A stretch of 64,000 bases of DNA from Evernia prunastri (GCA_003184365.1 NKYR01000099.1:96548-160547), one strand, 5' to 3'. Counted from the stretch's first letter, positions 12,465 through 25,856 are shown. A program made the numbers and translations. Notes: generated from the letters alone by a model not told the origin.

Positions 12465-14138
12465 ATGGTGCTATCTGGCGACGTCGCCTCGGTGCCTCCA
12501 TCGTCTCTCGTCCCTCAAAAAGGCACTATCGTCATCTATTTTATTTTCGCCTCATCGCTTCTCTGGATATTGTCATCCTATATCCGTCTCCGACATATAC
12601 CAGGGCCATTCCTTGCTTCTCTGACAAACTTGCCCCGTCTGCTCTGGGTCTACGGGAATGACGCTGGCAATAAGCACACTGTTCTCCATCGTAAATATGG
12701 ACCTTTGGTACGTTTCGGTCCAAACATGCTGTCGGTATCCTCGCCTCCTGAGATTGGGACTATCTACGACATCCATGGAACGTTTCCCAAATCAGACTTC
12801 TACCGGGTGTTATCGTTCTATGTGAAGGGAAAGGCAATCCCGGGTCTCTTTGCAACCCAAGATCGACGTATTCACAATCTGTTAAGGAAGCCCATCGCGG
12901 GGATTTATTCCATGACTAACTTGATGTCATATGAGCCGATGGTTGACAGCACAATCAGGTGCTTTTTTGAGCAGCTGGATAAACGCTTCATTGAGAGCCC
13001 ACAGGTGTGTAAGTTGGACGTCTGGTTGCAAATGTTCGCATTTGATGTGATCGGCTCAATTACTTTCTCCAAACGACTTGGCTTCCTGGAACAAGGACGT
13101 GATATCGACGGAATCATGGAGAACAGCTGGCGGTACTTCCGCGTCGCTGCCGTAGTTTCGCAGATGCCTTGGCTTGACCATGTCTGGACCAAGAACCCTA
13201 TCCTCCAACGCTTGCGCAAAGCCAAAATCAATCCGATCGTGGCTTTCGCCTCTGCGCGCCGCAAGGAGAGGGCAATTGAAGCTGAGAAACGCGGCGACGA
13301 GAAAAATGAGCGAGAATACCAAAACAAGGACTTTCTCACCCGCTTCCTTGAGGTCGAGTCCCGTGACCCAGCCACACCCCCCTGGGCCGTCTCCGCATGG
13401 TCCACATCCAACATCAGCGCTGGCTCGGACACTACCGCCATTCTTCTCCGCACCATCTTCTACAACTTGCTCAAGCATCCTCAATCTCTCGCTAAGCTCC
13501 GACGAGAGCTCGCCATCACGCCGGGCCTGGACACCGAGCTCGTCACCTGGAAGCAATCGCTCACTCTCCCATATCTAGGTGCCTGCATCAAGGAGGCTGG
13601 TCGATTGCATCCCCCATTCGGTCTTCCCTACGAACGTGTCGTGCCTCCGCAGGGTGCGACTATCTGCGGCCAGCGTATCCCTGGTGGAACCATTGTGGGC
13701 ATGTCCCCATGGGCTACGCATAGGGATTACGACACCTTCGGCAGAGATTCTGATGTGTGGAGACCTGAGCGATGGATCAAGGCGGATGAGGGCAAAAAAA
13801 GGCAGATGGAAAATGCCTTGTTGACGTTTGGAGCCGGTAACCGAAGCTGCATCGGGAAGCACATCAGTTATTTGGAGATTAGAAAACTGGTCCCGAGTTT
13901 TGTGCGAGAGTACAATGTACGTTTGACCTCTTTCCCCCTTTCCTGTCCATGTCGCCATTTCGAAGACTTTGGAGCAAAATCCCAAATGTAGCTGATACGT
14001 AGTGCTTGCGGCCAGATCGAATTCGCAGACCGGGACGGAGCGGCTTGGAAAGTTGAGAATCGCTGGTTCACAAAACAGACGGGGCTGAATGTCCGCTTGA
14101 CGAAGCGGGCTAAGAGTGCGGGCGCTGAACCAACTTGA
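12465..14138 (+). CDS. cytochrome P450 monooxygenase
   Basis: Two exons, 12465-13916 and 14016-14138, encode 524 residues. The N-terminus has one membrane anchor (about residues 22-40) followed by the hinge HIPGPF. The I-helix is AGSDTT (about residue 320), the K-helix ExxR is in KEAGRLHPP (about residue 375), the PERF-like segment is WRPERW, and the haem-binding loop is FGAGNRSCIGKH (about residue 456, Cys ligand). The single 99-bp intron sits after the haem loop and restores the usual C-terminus. The enzyme should sit on the ER membrane and oxidise the cluster intermediate, at a position that cannot be read. It faces the PKS tail to tail. Confidence 0.94.
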
Positions 14139-14652
14139 AAATGTATCCCTGGCATGATGTGCCGAAGTCAAAGGCTCTGGACAAGATATTGAGCGTCACT
14201 CCCATATAGAATGGGATCATGAACGTAGTTCACGAGATTTCCGAATTCGCACTTTCAGTACGTAGCTTTCGTGGAGCCTTTCAGTGAGTACCGAAATCTC
14301 TCAACTATCTTGTTGTTGTAGCTAAGGAGACTTACCTCAAACAAGCTTTCACCTCACGTCAAGCATTGTCAGATCATGGGAGGTCATTCCTCGCACCTGT
14401 TCTGCACAAGACGTTCAATTAGGCCGTTAAGCGATCCCTTCATCTCAGTATATCAAACAAAAACAAGACTGAATAAAAAACGCAAGGTCAAGACGTACTT
14501 GTCTCATTGGAAAAAAAAACGAGAAAAAATCAAGAAAAAGAAAAAAAAAGCCTTCTTGCCCGTGTGTAGTGTGTAACCATACCAAGGCTCCTCCACCTCC
14601 GTCATCCCATCAACATCCATTCGCTCCCTCGTCCATCCATGATCGAACCCCC
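14139..14652. other. intergenic between convergent P450 and PKS genes
   Basis: Shared 3' region of two convergent genes. It holds an A-rich, imperfect AAG-type low-complexity tract at about 14500-14560 and nothing else recognisable. Confidence 0.5.
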
Positions 14653-17600
14653 CTAAGCCGCGCCTTCAATGATCTGACACGCTTTATTCACCTGCGCGCT
14701 CAATTCCAGAATCTAGCAACATTCACGTCAGCGTCTGGCTTTTTCCCAATCCCGACACAACAGGGCGAGCGATAAACGTAGATGGAATCCCTCAACTCAC
14801 ATATTGCTCGTCAAAGGCCTCGAAGTGATTACCCGGAATCTCAAGCACGTCCACGGGGCCACCGAGGATGTTCTCCCAGCCCTTGATGGCTTCGGCGCGC
14901 GTCCGCTGGCTGCTCAGCCAGTCGTACCGGACGCCGCACAATGCTTCCGCGTCAAGAACGTCCCGACTACGCAGCATGACCGTCTTGATGGAGCTGGGCG
15001 TTGTGGGTGGAGAGTATGCGCCCAAAAGCGCCGCGTTGGATTTGAACTCGGCGAGAAGGTGGGAGCTGATGCTGCTGCTGTCGCTGTTGTTAATGTTGTT
15101 GTTTTTGGAGCTGGCTTTGGCGAGCACGTGTTTGATGATCTCCCCGGGCAGCGGTTGGTGGTTCTGTGGGTAGGGAGAGTCGATCAGGACGAGCCCTTTG
15201 ACGTTGAACCCCCAGGCTTGAAGCGTATGGGTGGCTTCGAATGCTACTACTCCGCCAAAAGACCAGCCTATAGAGATGTCAGAGGCTGTTTGTTTGAACG
15301 CAAGAAGGATTGTAGCAAGGAATACAACGTGTGTTCGAAACGTGCGGAAAGCGGGCTTTTTCGGTCAGAGGCTCTGCTTACCACCGAGGATCAGAGATGG
15401 GGTCTTCGATTTTGAGATTGTGGCAGCATAGCGCTCGGCCATCTGACTCAAACTGAGAGGGCGCAGATTGTTCGTCGCGTAGTCTGGGTCTGAAAATGCG
15501 TAGAGGGTTCGATTGATTTCGCCCAGTCGACCGTAAAGACTCCCTTGCCCGCTACCGTCGTGGAAACAGAAGAGTGGTGTGGCTTTCGCGTTCTTCGAGA
15601 ATTGCAATGCGGATGCCTTATTCATGTCGGGGCTACGATCCGGAAGACAGCGAACGGGTGACCTGCATCCGCTGGCGGGTGATCTCAATTCATAGCCCTT
15701 AGCCACCGAGGTTGCTGGAGTCATTTGGAGAACGATTTTATCCTCTAAGCTTATTATCGTCTCGCAAGCTGCAACTGTGTCCTGGTCAACGGTGCTCGTA
15801 GGGAAAGCTTGCTGGAGCGCCGATGCGATCTCGATCTGCAGTAAAGAGTCTATTCCCAGAGCCCCTAGACAGGGAGCCTGGGCAAGATCTTGCTCCGAAA
15901 CGCCACATGATTCGCTTACTATCCTGAGTATCGTCATCATGATGTCTTGCCGGCTCTCATCCGGCGTTTTCGTTGCTCCAGATTCAACGGGAGAAGGGGT
16001 CATGGTGGTCTCGGTGCTTGAGAACGCCTCTATCGGTTCGAACGTTAAAGGTTTTGATCTAATCGCAGGCTGAATAGCTCTCTGAAAAGTCTTGAGTCGA
16101 AGTTTTTTGAACTTCATCCCACAGCAGAGAGCTACTGTCTGACCGGTAGGGTCCAAGACGAAGGCGTCAGCAAGAATAGAACCTTGGACGTCGTCGAAGA
16201 GGTTGCAGTAAATGGTGAAAGTGTCTCCGAAATCCAGGTCCTCGTACAAGACTTCTACAGAATCGACATGACTGCAGATACAAATCTCCTCCGGCTCCAC
16301 ACTCAGGTTAGCGATGAAACCTGCAGTGTGGAGCAATGTGTCGGTAAACGCAGGCGGCACGACGTAGCTTCTTGTCGGGAGACCGTTTGGAAGCTTGAAA
16401 GTTCCATATCCCTCCAGATTTGAGCTTGATACGTGGAGCTCCTTGAGAGTATGATAATCTTTAGAGTAGTTCACCACTCTAGTAAACATCTTCTCGTATA
16501 GTACCTTCGTTCGAAGGGTACTATGATTACCAGTGGCGGCGAGGTAGAGGAACTGTCGCTTTACAAGAGCGGCTTCTCTTATCCGGCGTGGCTTCGTTGT
16601 TGTTGGATTGAACAGTGAGACATTTGTTGCGAAATATGCAGTGGTTTGAGTATGGTCGACTTCGTTGGAGGTTATTTTAGCTTCGAAGGTAAAATCGTCC
16701 TCGATTTTATTCAAATGCAGTCGAATAATGCGCGTTGGAATTGAAGTATCGTGAACGAGAGGGCTTACGAAGCTCATGTTGCTGACCATCCATACGCGAC
16801 CTTTGGTTGAACTTGTAGCGATCTGCGCAGCTTCGACGACAAGCTCATGGTATACTGAAGCCGGGCAAATGGCTGTTCCTCCCACGTTGTGACCGGATAT
16901 CAAGGGCCCCAGAATCGCGGAAGTCGTCTCAAAGACAAGCGAGTCACCGGAGGATTGCGTTACGTTTATTCTGGGCAAGAGATTGAAACCCGTCTCGCTG
17001 TAAGAAGGCCTAGTGCTGTCACAGCTCTCGGAGACTGGCTCCGAGAAAGCTTTCTCGAATTCAGTTCCAGTGAGCGGATATCCTGGCAAGTTTCTTAGCG
17101 ATGGTTTGCAATCCATGAAAACTTCGCGCCATCTGATGTCATCTTTGACAAGGGAAAGCTGGGAGAGTACCACGTTCATGGATGACCAAGCATCCACATT
17201 CTTCTTGAGCGTAGGATAACATGGGCATGGACTAGGTGTGAGAATGCCTTTCACTAACGGCGAAACTGTAGGATGAGGACCGATTTCTACACAAACAGAG
17301 TTGCTGAAGCCCTCCTCTGCGCTGATACTTTCTATGGCTTCGGCAAAGCGAACAGGCCAACGGGAATGTTTGACAAAGTAGTCACTTTGACAGTCTTTTG
17401 CTTGCAAAAGTCGTCCGTGCACGTTGGATGCGATGGGTATGGTAGGATTGCACCAAGTCACGGAGCGGCCTAGGTCGTCCAAACGTTTCACAATAGGATC
17501 CATGGAGGCCGAGTGATAACCGTAAGGAACATCCAGTCTCTTATAGAGGATTGGCTTTATCTTACAAATCTGCTCGAAATGGTCGAGTTGGCTGAGTGGT

Positions 17601-20600
17601 CCGGCAACAACGCAGTCATTGCTACTGTTTCTACACGCAATCGCAAGCTGAGGCGTAGCCTTCTCAAAGGCAAGTATTTGGTCCACTGTTGACGGGGATA
17701 CTTTGCAGGCAATCATACCGGATTCACCCAAGGCACACTCTTCAGCCATCATTTGTGCTCGTGAAGCAACAACTCTCAGGGTATCCTCCAGGCTGAGGGC
17801 TCCCGCGATCGCTAGCGCAGCGTACTCTCCTAGGCTGAACTGACTTAGCAATGTTCGTCCTTGAATTGGGCAAGGTCTCACCTATGTCCGACCACGTAGG
17901 TAGGGAACACATTCCAAGACATAAAGAGCTTTGCGACTGAGTACTCAAGGGCAATACAAGCGCACTGAGAGGTGATGATATCTTCTGACACTGTAAGGCT
18001 TTCTTGACCCTTTTGATCTTTTGTAAAGTAAGACAAGAAGCTTGGGAACCCTAGGTCTTTGACAATCTTATCGCACCCACGGAGCTGCTCTCTAAAAAAA
18101 GAGGAAGACTCCAGCAGACCTTCGCTCATGCCACGGTATATGCTGCCTTGTCCCGAGAAAGCAAAAACCACCGCCTTCGAAGCTGGCACTGGCTCGACTT
18201 TACTGACATCGAGGCTCTCAAGTTTCTCCTCCAATTCCTCCATCGAGCTGCAGATTATAGACAGACGGTGGTTGTATATCTCGCGACGCGCGGTCGCCGT
18301 GTAGCATACGTCTTTGATTTGAGGCTTTGTCTTCAGATCACGTAGGTAATTTCGATATTTTCTGACATATGCCTCAAGCGCTGCTACGGTCTGAGCTGAA
18401 ACATTGAAAACGTACGATGATCTATCGAGTCCGTCTGATTTCTTCGTAGGTGGTACTAGGTTTTCCTCCAGGAGCAGTGCAACGTTTGAACCTGCAGCAC
18501 CAAAATTGTTGAGCATGGCTCTTCGCGGCTGGGTTCCAGACTGCTGCCATTCGCGATTTGCAGTAGGTATGATGATGCCAGCGTTCTCGAGGCCAATTAA
18601 GCGTGGATTTAGCTCGTGGAAGCTTGCCTGTCGAGGGATTGTCCTCTTCCGAATCATAAGCAGAATCTTTGCCAAGCCGGCAGCCCCGGAGGCTGCTTCA
18701 GCATGTCCTATGTTTCCTTTGATTGAGCAGACGACAAGCGGACGGTCAATCGAGTGCGAAAGGCCAAACGCAGACTGCAGACTAGCAATTTCCCGTGCGT
18801 CTCCCGCCTGTTGAAGATGTCAGCAAATGCGTCGAGATATTCACTAGTCTAAACAACCTGCGTGCCAGTTCCATGCGCTTCTACGACGCTAATCGTGGAA
18901 GGGTCCACTTTAGCTTTCGAGATGAGACGCTGAAATAATTGAGTCTGGGTTTCACTGTGTGGATGAGTGATCGAATGAGCGTTTCCACTCTGATTGACTT
19001 CTATACCCTTGATCACACCGTGTATCTGGTCGTTCTCCTGAATTGCGTCTGAATACCGCTTTAATACAAAAACACCGCAACCCTCTGCTCGACAATACCC
19101 ATCTGCGGCAGCGTCGAACGGGCGGCAGCCACCGGTAGGACTCAGAAAGTGTCCACGGGAAAGTCCAAGATACATCTAGTCCAGATTAGTGACTACTCAA
19201 CAAAATCCACTACCATACACACGTCCGGACTACTTATTGTATTGACACCACCAGCGATCGCAGTCGTGCAATCTCCGTTGTTCAGTGCCCGACATGCTTG
19301 ATATATTGATACAAGGCTCGAAGAGCATGCTGTGTCGGTGACAATGGAGGGACCGCTGAGACTATATACGAACGAGATCTTGCCACTGTGAAATGCGCGC
19401 AACGTACCTGCTCTATATTAGTGGGTGGACCATTAGTGAGTGAATTAGACTTACCAGGGCTATAGAAGACATCTATGTCATCGCGCAGGTTATCCGTGTA
19501 GTCTCCTGTAGCCAGTCCTACATAGCAGCCCATAGTGGCACGTTGAAAACTTGGCGTGGAGTCTCGAACATATCCTGCGTCATCCAAAGCAGCTTGGGTG
19601 GTGTGTAGCAGTATACGTTGCTGCGGGTCCATAGATTTTGCTTCTCTTGGGGTTATGTTAAAGAATGCGTTGTCGAATTTCCACATGTCATCAATGAAGG
19701 CGCCGTGATTGGCGGCCATCGTTCTGGATTTGTTTTGGTCATCCTGATTGTGGTAGCAAGAAGCATCGAAACGAGATTTGGGTATCTAGTCGACGTGAAC
19801 AACTTAGTACGATACTGTGGCGGCATCTATTGTACTTACTTCGGAAACAGCAACCACCCCGCTACAAATTGTGTTCCATAACTCCTCCTGGCCATGACCC
19901 TTCGGATAATGAACACCCATTCCTACGATCGCAATGTCGTCTTGGTGGTCGATAGGAAGGTCTACCTTTGTACTTGTCTGGAAAGCAGACATATCCGTCA
20001 TGTCAAACTTTGCATGAATATCCTGGGATCTGAATGCCCCTAGCAGCCAGTCCGAGCTTGGACCAAATGATAAGAAGTGTGGTCTGAACTCATCTTGACC
20101 GGAAATCCTAGGAGTGAGCAACGAGACAATGGCGTCGGAGGTCTTCAGCCAGTCAAAAGGATAGATCAACATATGCCAGACCACCCAGCGTGCAAGATCA
20201 TTTCTGCCGTATTCTTGCTGGTTGGCAAGAGAGCCGTCACGAGAGGAACGTAGTGGCAGCCGGAGTTCGCGAACTTTGGGAAATTGTATCTGTCGTTCTT
20301 CGAGGTCTCGCATAACTTCGCTTGCTATGCCTTCAAGTTGATCGCCGCCGTGGTACCAAGCATCCACGGCGGCATATTTGACCGTCACTTTTGGGCCTAA
20401 CCATTCCTGGAAATAACCCAACTCTTCGCTCGGGCCCGTCACGGAAATCGTATTGGCCGTTAGGATAGCAGATAATCGGATTAGTCGCCGTTTGACCTGA
20501 GCAGTCAGATATCGCGGCCCAAGCAGAAGGGAGATATTTCTGCGCCTCTTCACTCACCTGGACACAGAAGTTCTTCACCTGTTCCTCTGCCTGACGTTGA

Positions 20601-21229
20601 TTCAAACCTATGATAATAAGGGCCCAAGAACCTATCCTGTCTGTTCCTCCCTCGTAGCCGTGCCCATAAATTGCACTCCTACACGCTATTCGGAAAGCAA
20701 GGCGAAATGATGCAACACCATGATCGATGAGTTCGGGAATAGTTGCTGACGTGGCTATTACAGCTGCAGGTAATAATCCAGAGCAGACCCCAACGGTCTC
20801 CAAAACCTGCTTCCCTGATACTTCCAGCCGCGAACCTGGACTGTCAACCTCAGCAGTATAACGGAGAAGCTGATACAAGCAGATAGTGGTCGCCTGTATG
20901 ATAGGATTCTTCTGGAGTGACTCTGAGGGGACTAAAAAGCTTTTTGGGCTCTGGAAGTTTGTTAGGTCAAGGCCGAGCTTCCGTCTTGAGGTGTCTTCGA
21001 GACCCAAACATTCTTCCAGAAAGGCGGCATGGCATCGCGACAGCAATATTGCACCTGGTGCAGAGTCTTTGGCGTCAGTTTTCGCGCGTCGTGCCGCTAC
21101 TGGAGAGAAGATCGTCGGGGAACCGTGGCCGCCAAATAAGACAATCTGATGTCTTTCTGCAGGTGCAGAATTGCCGGCGGCGTTTGCTGAGACCATGATA
21201 GCGGCAGTGAAAGAGATTGTTGAGTACAC
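14653..21229 (-). CDS. non-reducing polyketide synthase, SAT-KS-AT-PT-ACP-TE
   Basis: Nine exons (21229-20558, 20496-19840, 19785-19455, 19407-19223, 19175-18858, 18807-17882, 17834-15382, 15267-14801, 14712-14653) give about 2022 residues. A second start at 21196 is possible. Domains in order: SAT with GVCSG (about 148) and a later histidine in WYHGGD; KS from about 405 with TACSS (about 580), EAHGTGT and GNIGHAEA; AT with GHSLGEY, rebuilt across the intron at 17835-17881; PT from about 1320 with SGHNVGG and the aspartate in FTDTLLH; one ACP with LGIDSLL (about 1705); TE with GGWSFGG (about 1850), rebuilt across the intron at 15268-15381, and histidine in PGNHFEAF. There is no methyltransferase and no reducing domain. 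It builds an aromatic polyketide from malonyl-CoA, which the TE releases. The TE lid carries an Asn/Ser-rich insert. The exact product cannot be read from the sequence. Confidence 0.95.
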
Positions 21230-21837
21230 TGAGGTATTGAAGCGTAGGCCTCAGTTTTGGAAATGTAGTCCGTCGATATTGTGTATGATACGCAGCCATA
21301 TTTACTTGAGATCATAGGTGGTGGGTTCCAAGTTAGCTGGTCGAATCAGCTGGCGTGGAGGCTGTCTCATGGGCCCAGAGTATTTTCTTGGCCTACAACA
21401 AGGCAGTGATGGACTAGATTTCCCATTTAATTGTGGATATGGAACCTTCGCGGCAGGCGTGGGGCCGGCAAACTTGCCCCTGACCATTTTCGACTATATT
21501 ACCGAAAGTAGGGTCAGCACACGGCGGCAGAGATGCTGACAGTCCACGGATCAGATACACAGATTGCTGACAGGATTCCTTGATTACTCCGGTCCGTGGT
21601 AGCAGAGTGTCGAGAGCAGAGGCAACAGGATGACAAACTGTCAAAATGGACTGTGGCAGCTCGGCTCTGGGTTTCAACAGAGTATGAAAATATTGATAGT
21701 CAACTTCAAGCCGAAGCGATCATAGACCTTACATACTCGACATTGGAACGAGGGGATATTGATAAGTTGAGAGGTTATTCTCGTAGCCCTAGCCCTAGTC
21801 TAGCCTTAGGCACACTAAGGTGCGCGCTTGACCAAAT
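21230..21837. promoter_or_regulatory. divergent promoter of PKS and A-T-R reductase
   Basis: A 608-bp gap separates the starts of the two core biosynthetic genes, which run in opposite directions. The shared promoter word lies at 21586-21596. This arrangement suits joint control of the synthase and the reductase. Confidence 0.65.
21586..21596 (+). promoter_or_regulatory. candidate cluster regulator site 4 (ACTCCGGTCCG)
   Basis: An exact 11-base copy, 357 bp from the PKS start and 242 bp from the reductase start. Confidence 0.6.
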
Positions 21838-24800
21838 ATGGGATCCATAGAGGGCGACCTACACTTCCAACGACCGGATTTTCAGCTGCTTCCCATTCCA
21901 CCCGACCCGGTCATAGACTCGCAGCAGCCAGCTGTTCTCCGTTCACTTCCTGATCTTGTGCATTTCAATGCGATATACAACCCACATCACCTCTTCTGTC
22001 TCCAAAGTAGCCAGTCAGTAGCTACGCGCGGCCAGTTCGATTCCACCCGCATCACATACCATCAATTAGCATGTGCGGTCGAGAGCTGCTGTTCATGGCT
22101 CTTAACGAATGTTTCCAACGCCTATCCTGCTGTCTTGAAGAAAGGCTCTGTCGTTCAAAAAGCCCCGCCAATTGCGCTGTTTCTGGAGAGTGATGTTGGT
22201 CTCTTCATTTACATGATCGCTTTGCTCACTTTGAACATTCCAGTGAGATCTACCTACACTTTGGCCGATAATGCGACTAAGATAAACACAGTGTGTAATC
22301 CTGTCCATAAGACTGAATCCCATTGCGGTCGTCAAACTTTTGGAAGAGACAGGAGCATCTTCGGTAATCCTTTCCCCTCGCACTGCACGACACATTGGCG
22401 ATTCACTCTTCAAAAACCATGAAGTGGACAGTACCCGGGTCATCACGTATACGGCCGCCCCTCTTGATCAACTCATGGAGTCATCCTTGGCTCCAAATGA
22501 CTTTCAACACTTTGTTCAAAATAGGCATTTTGTACGCGAAGATGATCAAAACGTGATAATACTTCACAGTTCGGGTACTACAGGTATGCCTCAAATCTAG
22601 CTAAATGCTGCTAGAGAGCTTAAGTTAGATAGGTATTCCCAAAGCCATTCCACTTGCGCATCGCTATCTGCTTGGATATGCAGGGTGCCATCAATTTCCA
22701 CCTTCGGAGGACGAGTCCGAGCGTGGGTTGAACCTCTCCACGCTACCATTATTCCACGTATGCTACCCCAGGAAACGTTCTGATAGTCCCACTAATGCTT
22801 GAAAAGGGTTTCGGGGTCTTGGCTCCATCGCTTGCCTTATCAGTAGGGAAGACGGTTTGCTTCCCGCCGTCTTCAACGATTAGTAATGGTGCCCTTGTTC
22901 TCCAAATGATGAAAACCCAAAATATTACATCCTTGATGACGGTTCCTACGATTCTCGAAGAAATTGTGCAAGGCTCGGCGGCGAAACAACTGGCTTCGCT
23001 AGACTTTGTAGTCGTTGGTGGCGGCCCCATCAAAGTTGCCGTGGCGGAAACACTCCACGCAAATAGTGTCACTTTACTCAATCATTTCGGAGCAACTGAA
23101 CTAGGTGCTCTGGCACCAATATTCCGGCCGGATAAGTCTTACGACTGGAGGTATCTCAGGTTACGCAAGGACCTAGGCCTAGAATTAAAGCGAATCGAGT
23201 CTCCAGCCGTCACAAGCAGTGAGTACAAGATTGTTGGCCGGCCTTTCGGGTCAAATACAGATTTTGAGCTCCAGGACAGTGTGGAAAGAAACCCATCAAA
23301 TCCAGAAGTCGAGGTGAAGCTAATGGGCCGGAAAGACGACCTCATCATACTTGCGACGGGCGAAAAGGTATCACCCTACTTGATGGAGGATATGCTCGAA
23401 CGAGACTCTCGTATCAAACGCGCAATCGTTTTTGGGACCGGTCAGTTTGAGGTTGGAGTTTTACTCGAACCGGTTTCAGTGAATAATGGTTCAGAAGAAG
23501 AGTTTGTTGATTCAATTTGGCCAGTCATTCTTGATTCGAACAATAAGGTGGACCAACATGCTTGCATCACTACGAAAGCAGCAGTTTTGGTGAAGCCTTT
23601 GGGGAAGAATGTGCCTCTTTCAGACAAGGGATCGCCGCAACGCAAAGAGGTCTACTCGGTATTCGAATCCGAAATTCGATCACTGTATGAAAAGCTGGAG
23701 ACGAACATGCCTGGTATCTCTGTTGTTTCCATCGATCCTGAAGATCCACGCAGTAGTTTCCGAAGAATTGTACAGCCATGCCTCCCGTCATACATCAAGC
23801 CAGATACTTGGAAAGACAGCGACGATTTTGTTCAACTCGGCTTGGACTCCTTGCAAGCCACTCAGCTACGACGGTCTCTCGATCAGTCGTTTCGGAGGTC
23901 CGTCTGTGAAGCTCCGTATTCTCAAGGCCTTCCAATGAACTTTGTCTACTCCCACTCATCAATCCAAAAATTGGTAAAAGCATTTGAGAACCTCGACCAT
24001 ACTCATAGGTCTTCTGTCGCCAAATCAGCGCTCATGTCCGATCTGATAGACAAGTTCACCTTTATCAGCGAAAATGGAGCGTCATTGACCAGTATTGATA
24101 CAATACTGCTCACGGGCAGCACTGGTAATCTAGGGTCACACTTGCTGCAGGTCCTCAGTGAGCACCCGCGTGTCCCACACGTGGTCTGTCTCATTCGTGC
24201 AAAATCAACGACTTCACCAAGCAGCCTTTTGAAGGCCGCGATGTCTGTGCAACGGAAAGCCCTTGATGACCGCGGAATAAATTTGTCTAAAGATGCCTGG
24301 TCCAAACTAAGAATTTTGGTCTGGCAGCCGGGGAAAGATCGCCTCGGCTTGAAGGAAGAGGATTATTACCATCTTGCTTCAACCATCACTCACATCTTCC
24401 ACGGAGCCTGGCCCATGGATTTTCAAATGGCCTTATCTTCGTTCGAGGCTCAAATGCAAACCCTGCATGATTTAGTCGGCCTTGCCCGCCTCGCTCATCG
24501 TCTTCGACCCATGATGAAGCCACGCATCGTCTTCGCTTCATCCATCGCCGTCGTCGGGAAGTACGTTGTGGATAGAAGCTCTATGGGGTTGATTCCTGAA
24601 TTACCGTTATATGACTGGACGAAAGCACCTTTGGCTATGGGCTACGCAGAAGCAAAGTGGGTCTGCGAGCAGGTGATGGCAAGCGCCTACAATACACTAC
24701 AGTGCGAAATGCAGCCTATGATCATCCGGATTGGGCAATTGACTGGGTCGCAGACTAGCGGGTATTGGAGCGTGAAGGAGCACTTTCCCACTCTTGTGAA

Positions 24801-25301
24801 ATGGTCTATTGCCGTTGGGCATTTGCCGGACTTGCGTGGTGTAAGCAATAATAGTAGAATTGTTCCGCCCCCCCCCCCAGCAAACTAACCGTGTTCCAGA
24901 CATTATCATGGCTTCCAGTCGATCAAGCCGCACGTACGGTTACCGATCTCCTTCTTAGGGGCGAGCCACGAGACTTGGTCTATCATTTAGAGAACCCAGT
25001 ACGACAGTCTTGGCCGGAAGTCTGTAGTATCATTGAGTACAGCCTTGGTCTCTCTTCCAAATCTCGCCTAGCATTCTCTGTATGGCTCGACGAAGTATCG
25101 AAGCTCGACGAGGTTTCATTTGATCTGATGAAGTTTTTCAGAAATGATTTCTTGCATATGTCCGGTGGTAGTCTCGTCCTCGACACGAGGAAGTGCCAAA
25201 AGCTTTCGCCTACCTTGAGATCTACAGGGGCGGTGGGGCCAAAAGAAATTGATCGGTACATCACTTTTTGGCGACGATGTGGATCTCTAAAGAGCGACTA
25301 G
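21838..25301 (+). CDS. NRPS-like carboxylate reductase (A-T-R, adenylate-forming reductase)
   Basis: Five exons (21838-22242, 22292-22583, 22633-22757, 22807-24840, 24900-25301) encode 1085 residues, usual for this family. The adenylation domain has the P-loop HSSGTTGIPK (about 232, across an intron), LPLFHGFG (across another) and GATELGAL. The carrier domain has LGLDSLQ, whose serine (about 621) takes phosphopantetheine. The reductase domain has the NADPH-binding TGSTGNLG (about 710) and GYAEAK with the catalytic Tyr and Lys (about 886). There is no condensation domain. The reaction is ATP-dependent activation of a carboxylic acid, transfer to the carrier, and NADPH reduction to the aldehyde. 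The adjacent divergent NR-PKS, which ends in a thioesterase, makes its released aryl acid the likely substrate (inference). The last intron has an 11-C run. Confidence 0.94.
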
Positions 25302-25856
25302 AGGGGTAGTCTGTAGTTTTCACTCGCAATCATACTGCGGCGCAGACCATGAATGCTGCAAAGGGCAGAAAATCAAGAACAGATGCTGGCTTTGTGAAAT
25401 TAGTTTGAGTATTCATCGTCCTACTCTACAGCTAGTACGGAAGTCGGTATCTTTGAAATTCTAGGAAATGGAACTAGACAGCTTTCAGGTCATTCTACCC
25501 TTCAGATGTGCTGTGAGATTGGATGTGCCAAACGGTCCTGATTCTTTGATATTACTATCGGACCCCGATAGGTAGCGACGCCAAGTAAAGTTTTAGCTAC
25601 GTTTGCTGGTGGAAACCGTCGAGCCTGTCAGGACCGTCATCCGTCATTTCTCACTACTCCAGTAAGCATCTAGGTCGCGGCAGCCGGTGTGACACTGCCC
25701 CGAGTACACTGTTTACACTCCGGTCCGCTTATGTTTTGAACCCAGAACGCGGCACATTATTATCTAATGCCAAATGGGTGAGATCACAATAAGAAGGAAA
25801 GTAATGTGATTTCCTTGATGATTGTGAGCATTATCACACCCATCTAATTCAGCACG
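25302..25856. promoter_or_regulatory. intergenic, O-methyltransferase promoter
   Basis: A 555-bp gap between two rightward genes. It holds the last copy of the shared word at 25717-25728 and no gene. Confidence 0.5.
25717..25728 (+). promoter_or_regulatory. candidate cluster regulator site 5 (ACTCCGGTCCGC)
   Basis: The same 12 bases as site 1, lying 129 bp upstream of the O-methyltransferase start. Confidence 0.6.

Noticed and set aside
14804..15415. 203-codon plus-strand ORF opposite the PKS thioesterase
   Set aside because: Antisense to conserved TE sequence and spans a confirmed PKS intron.
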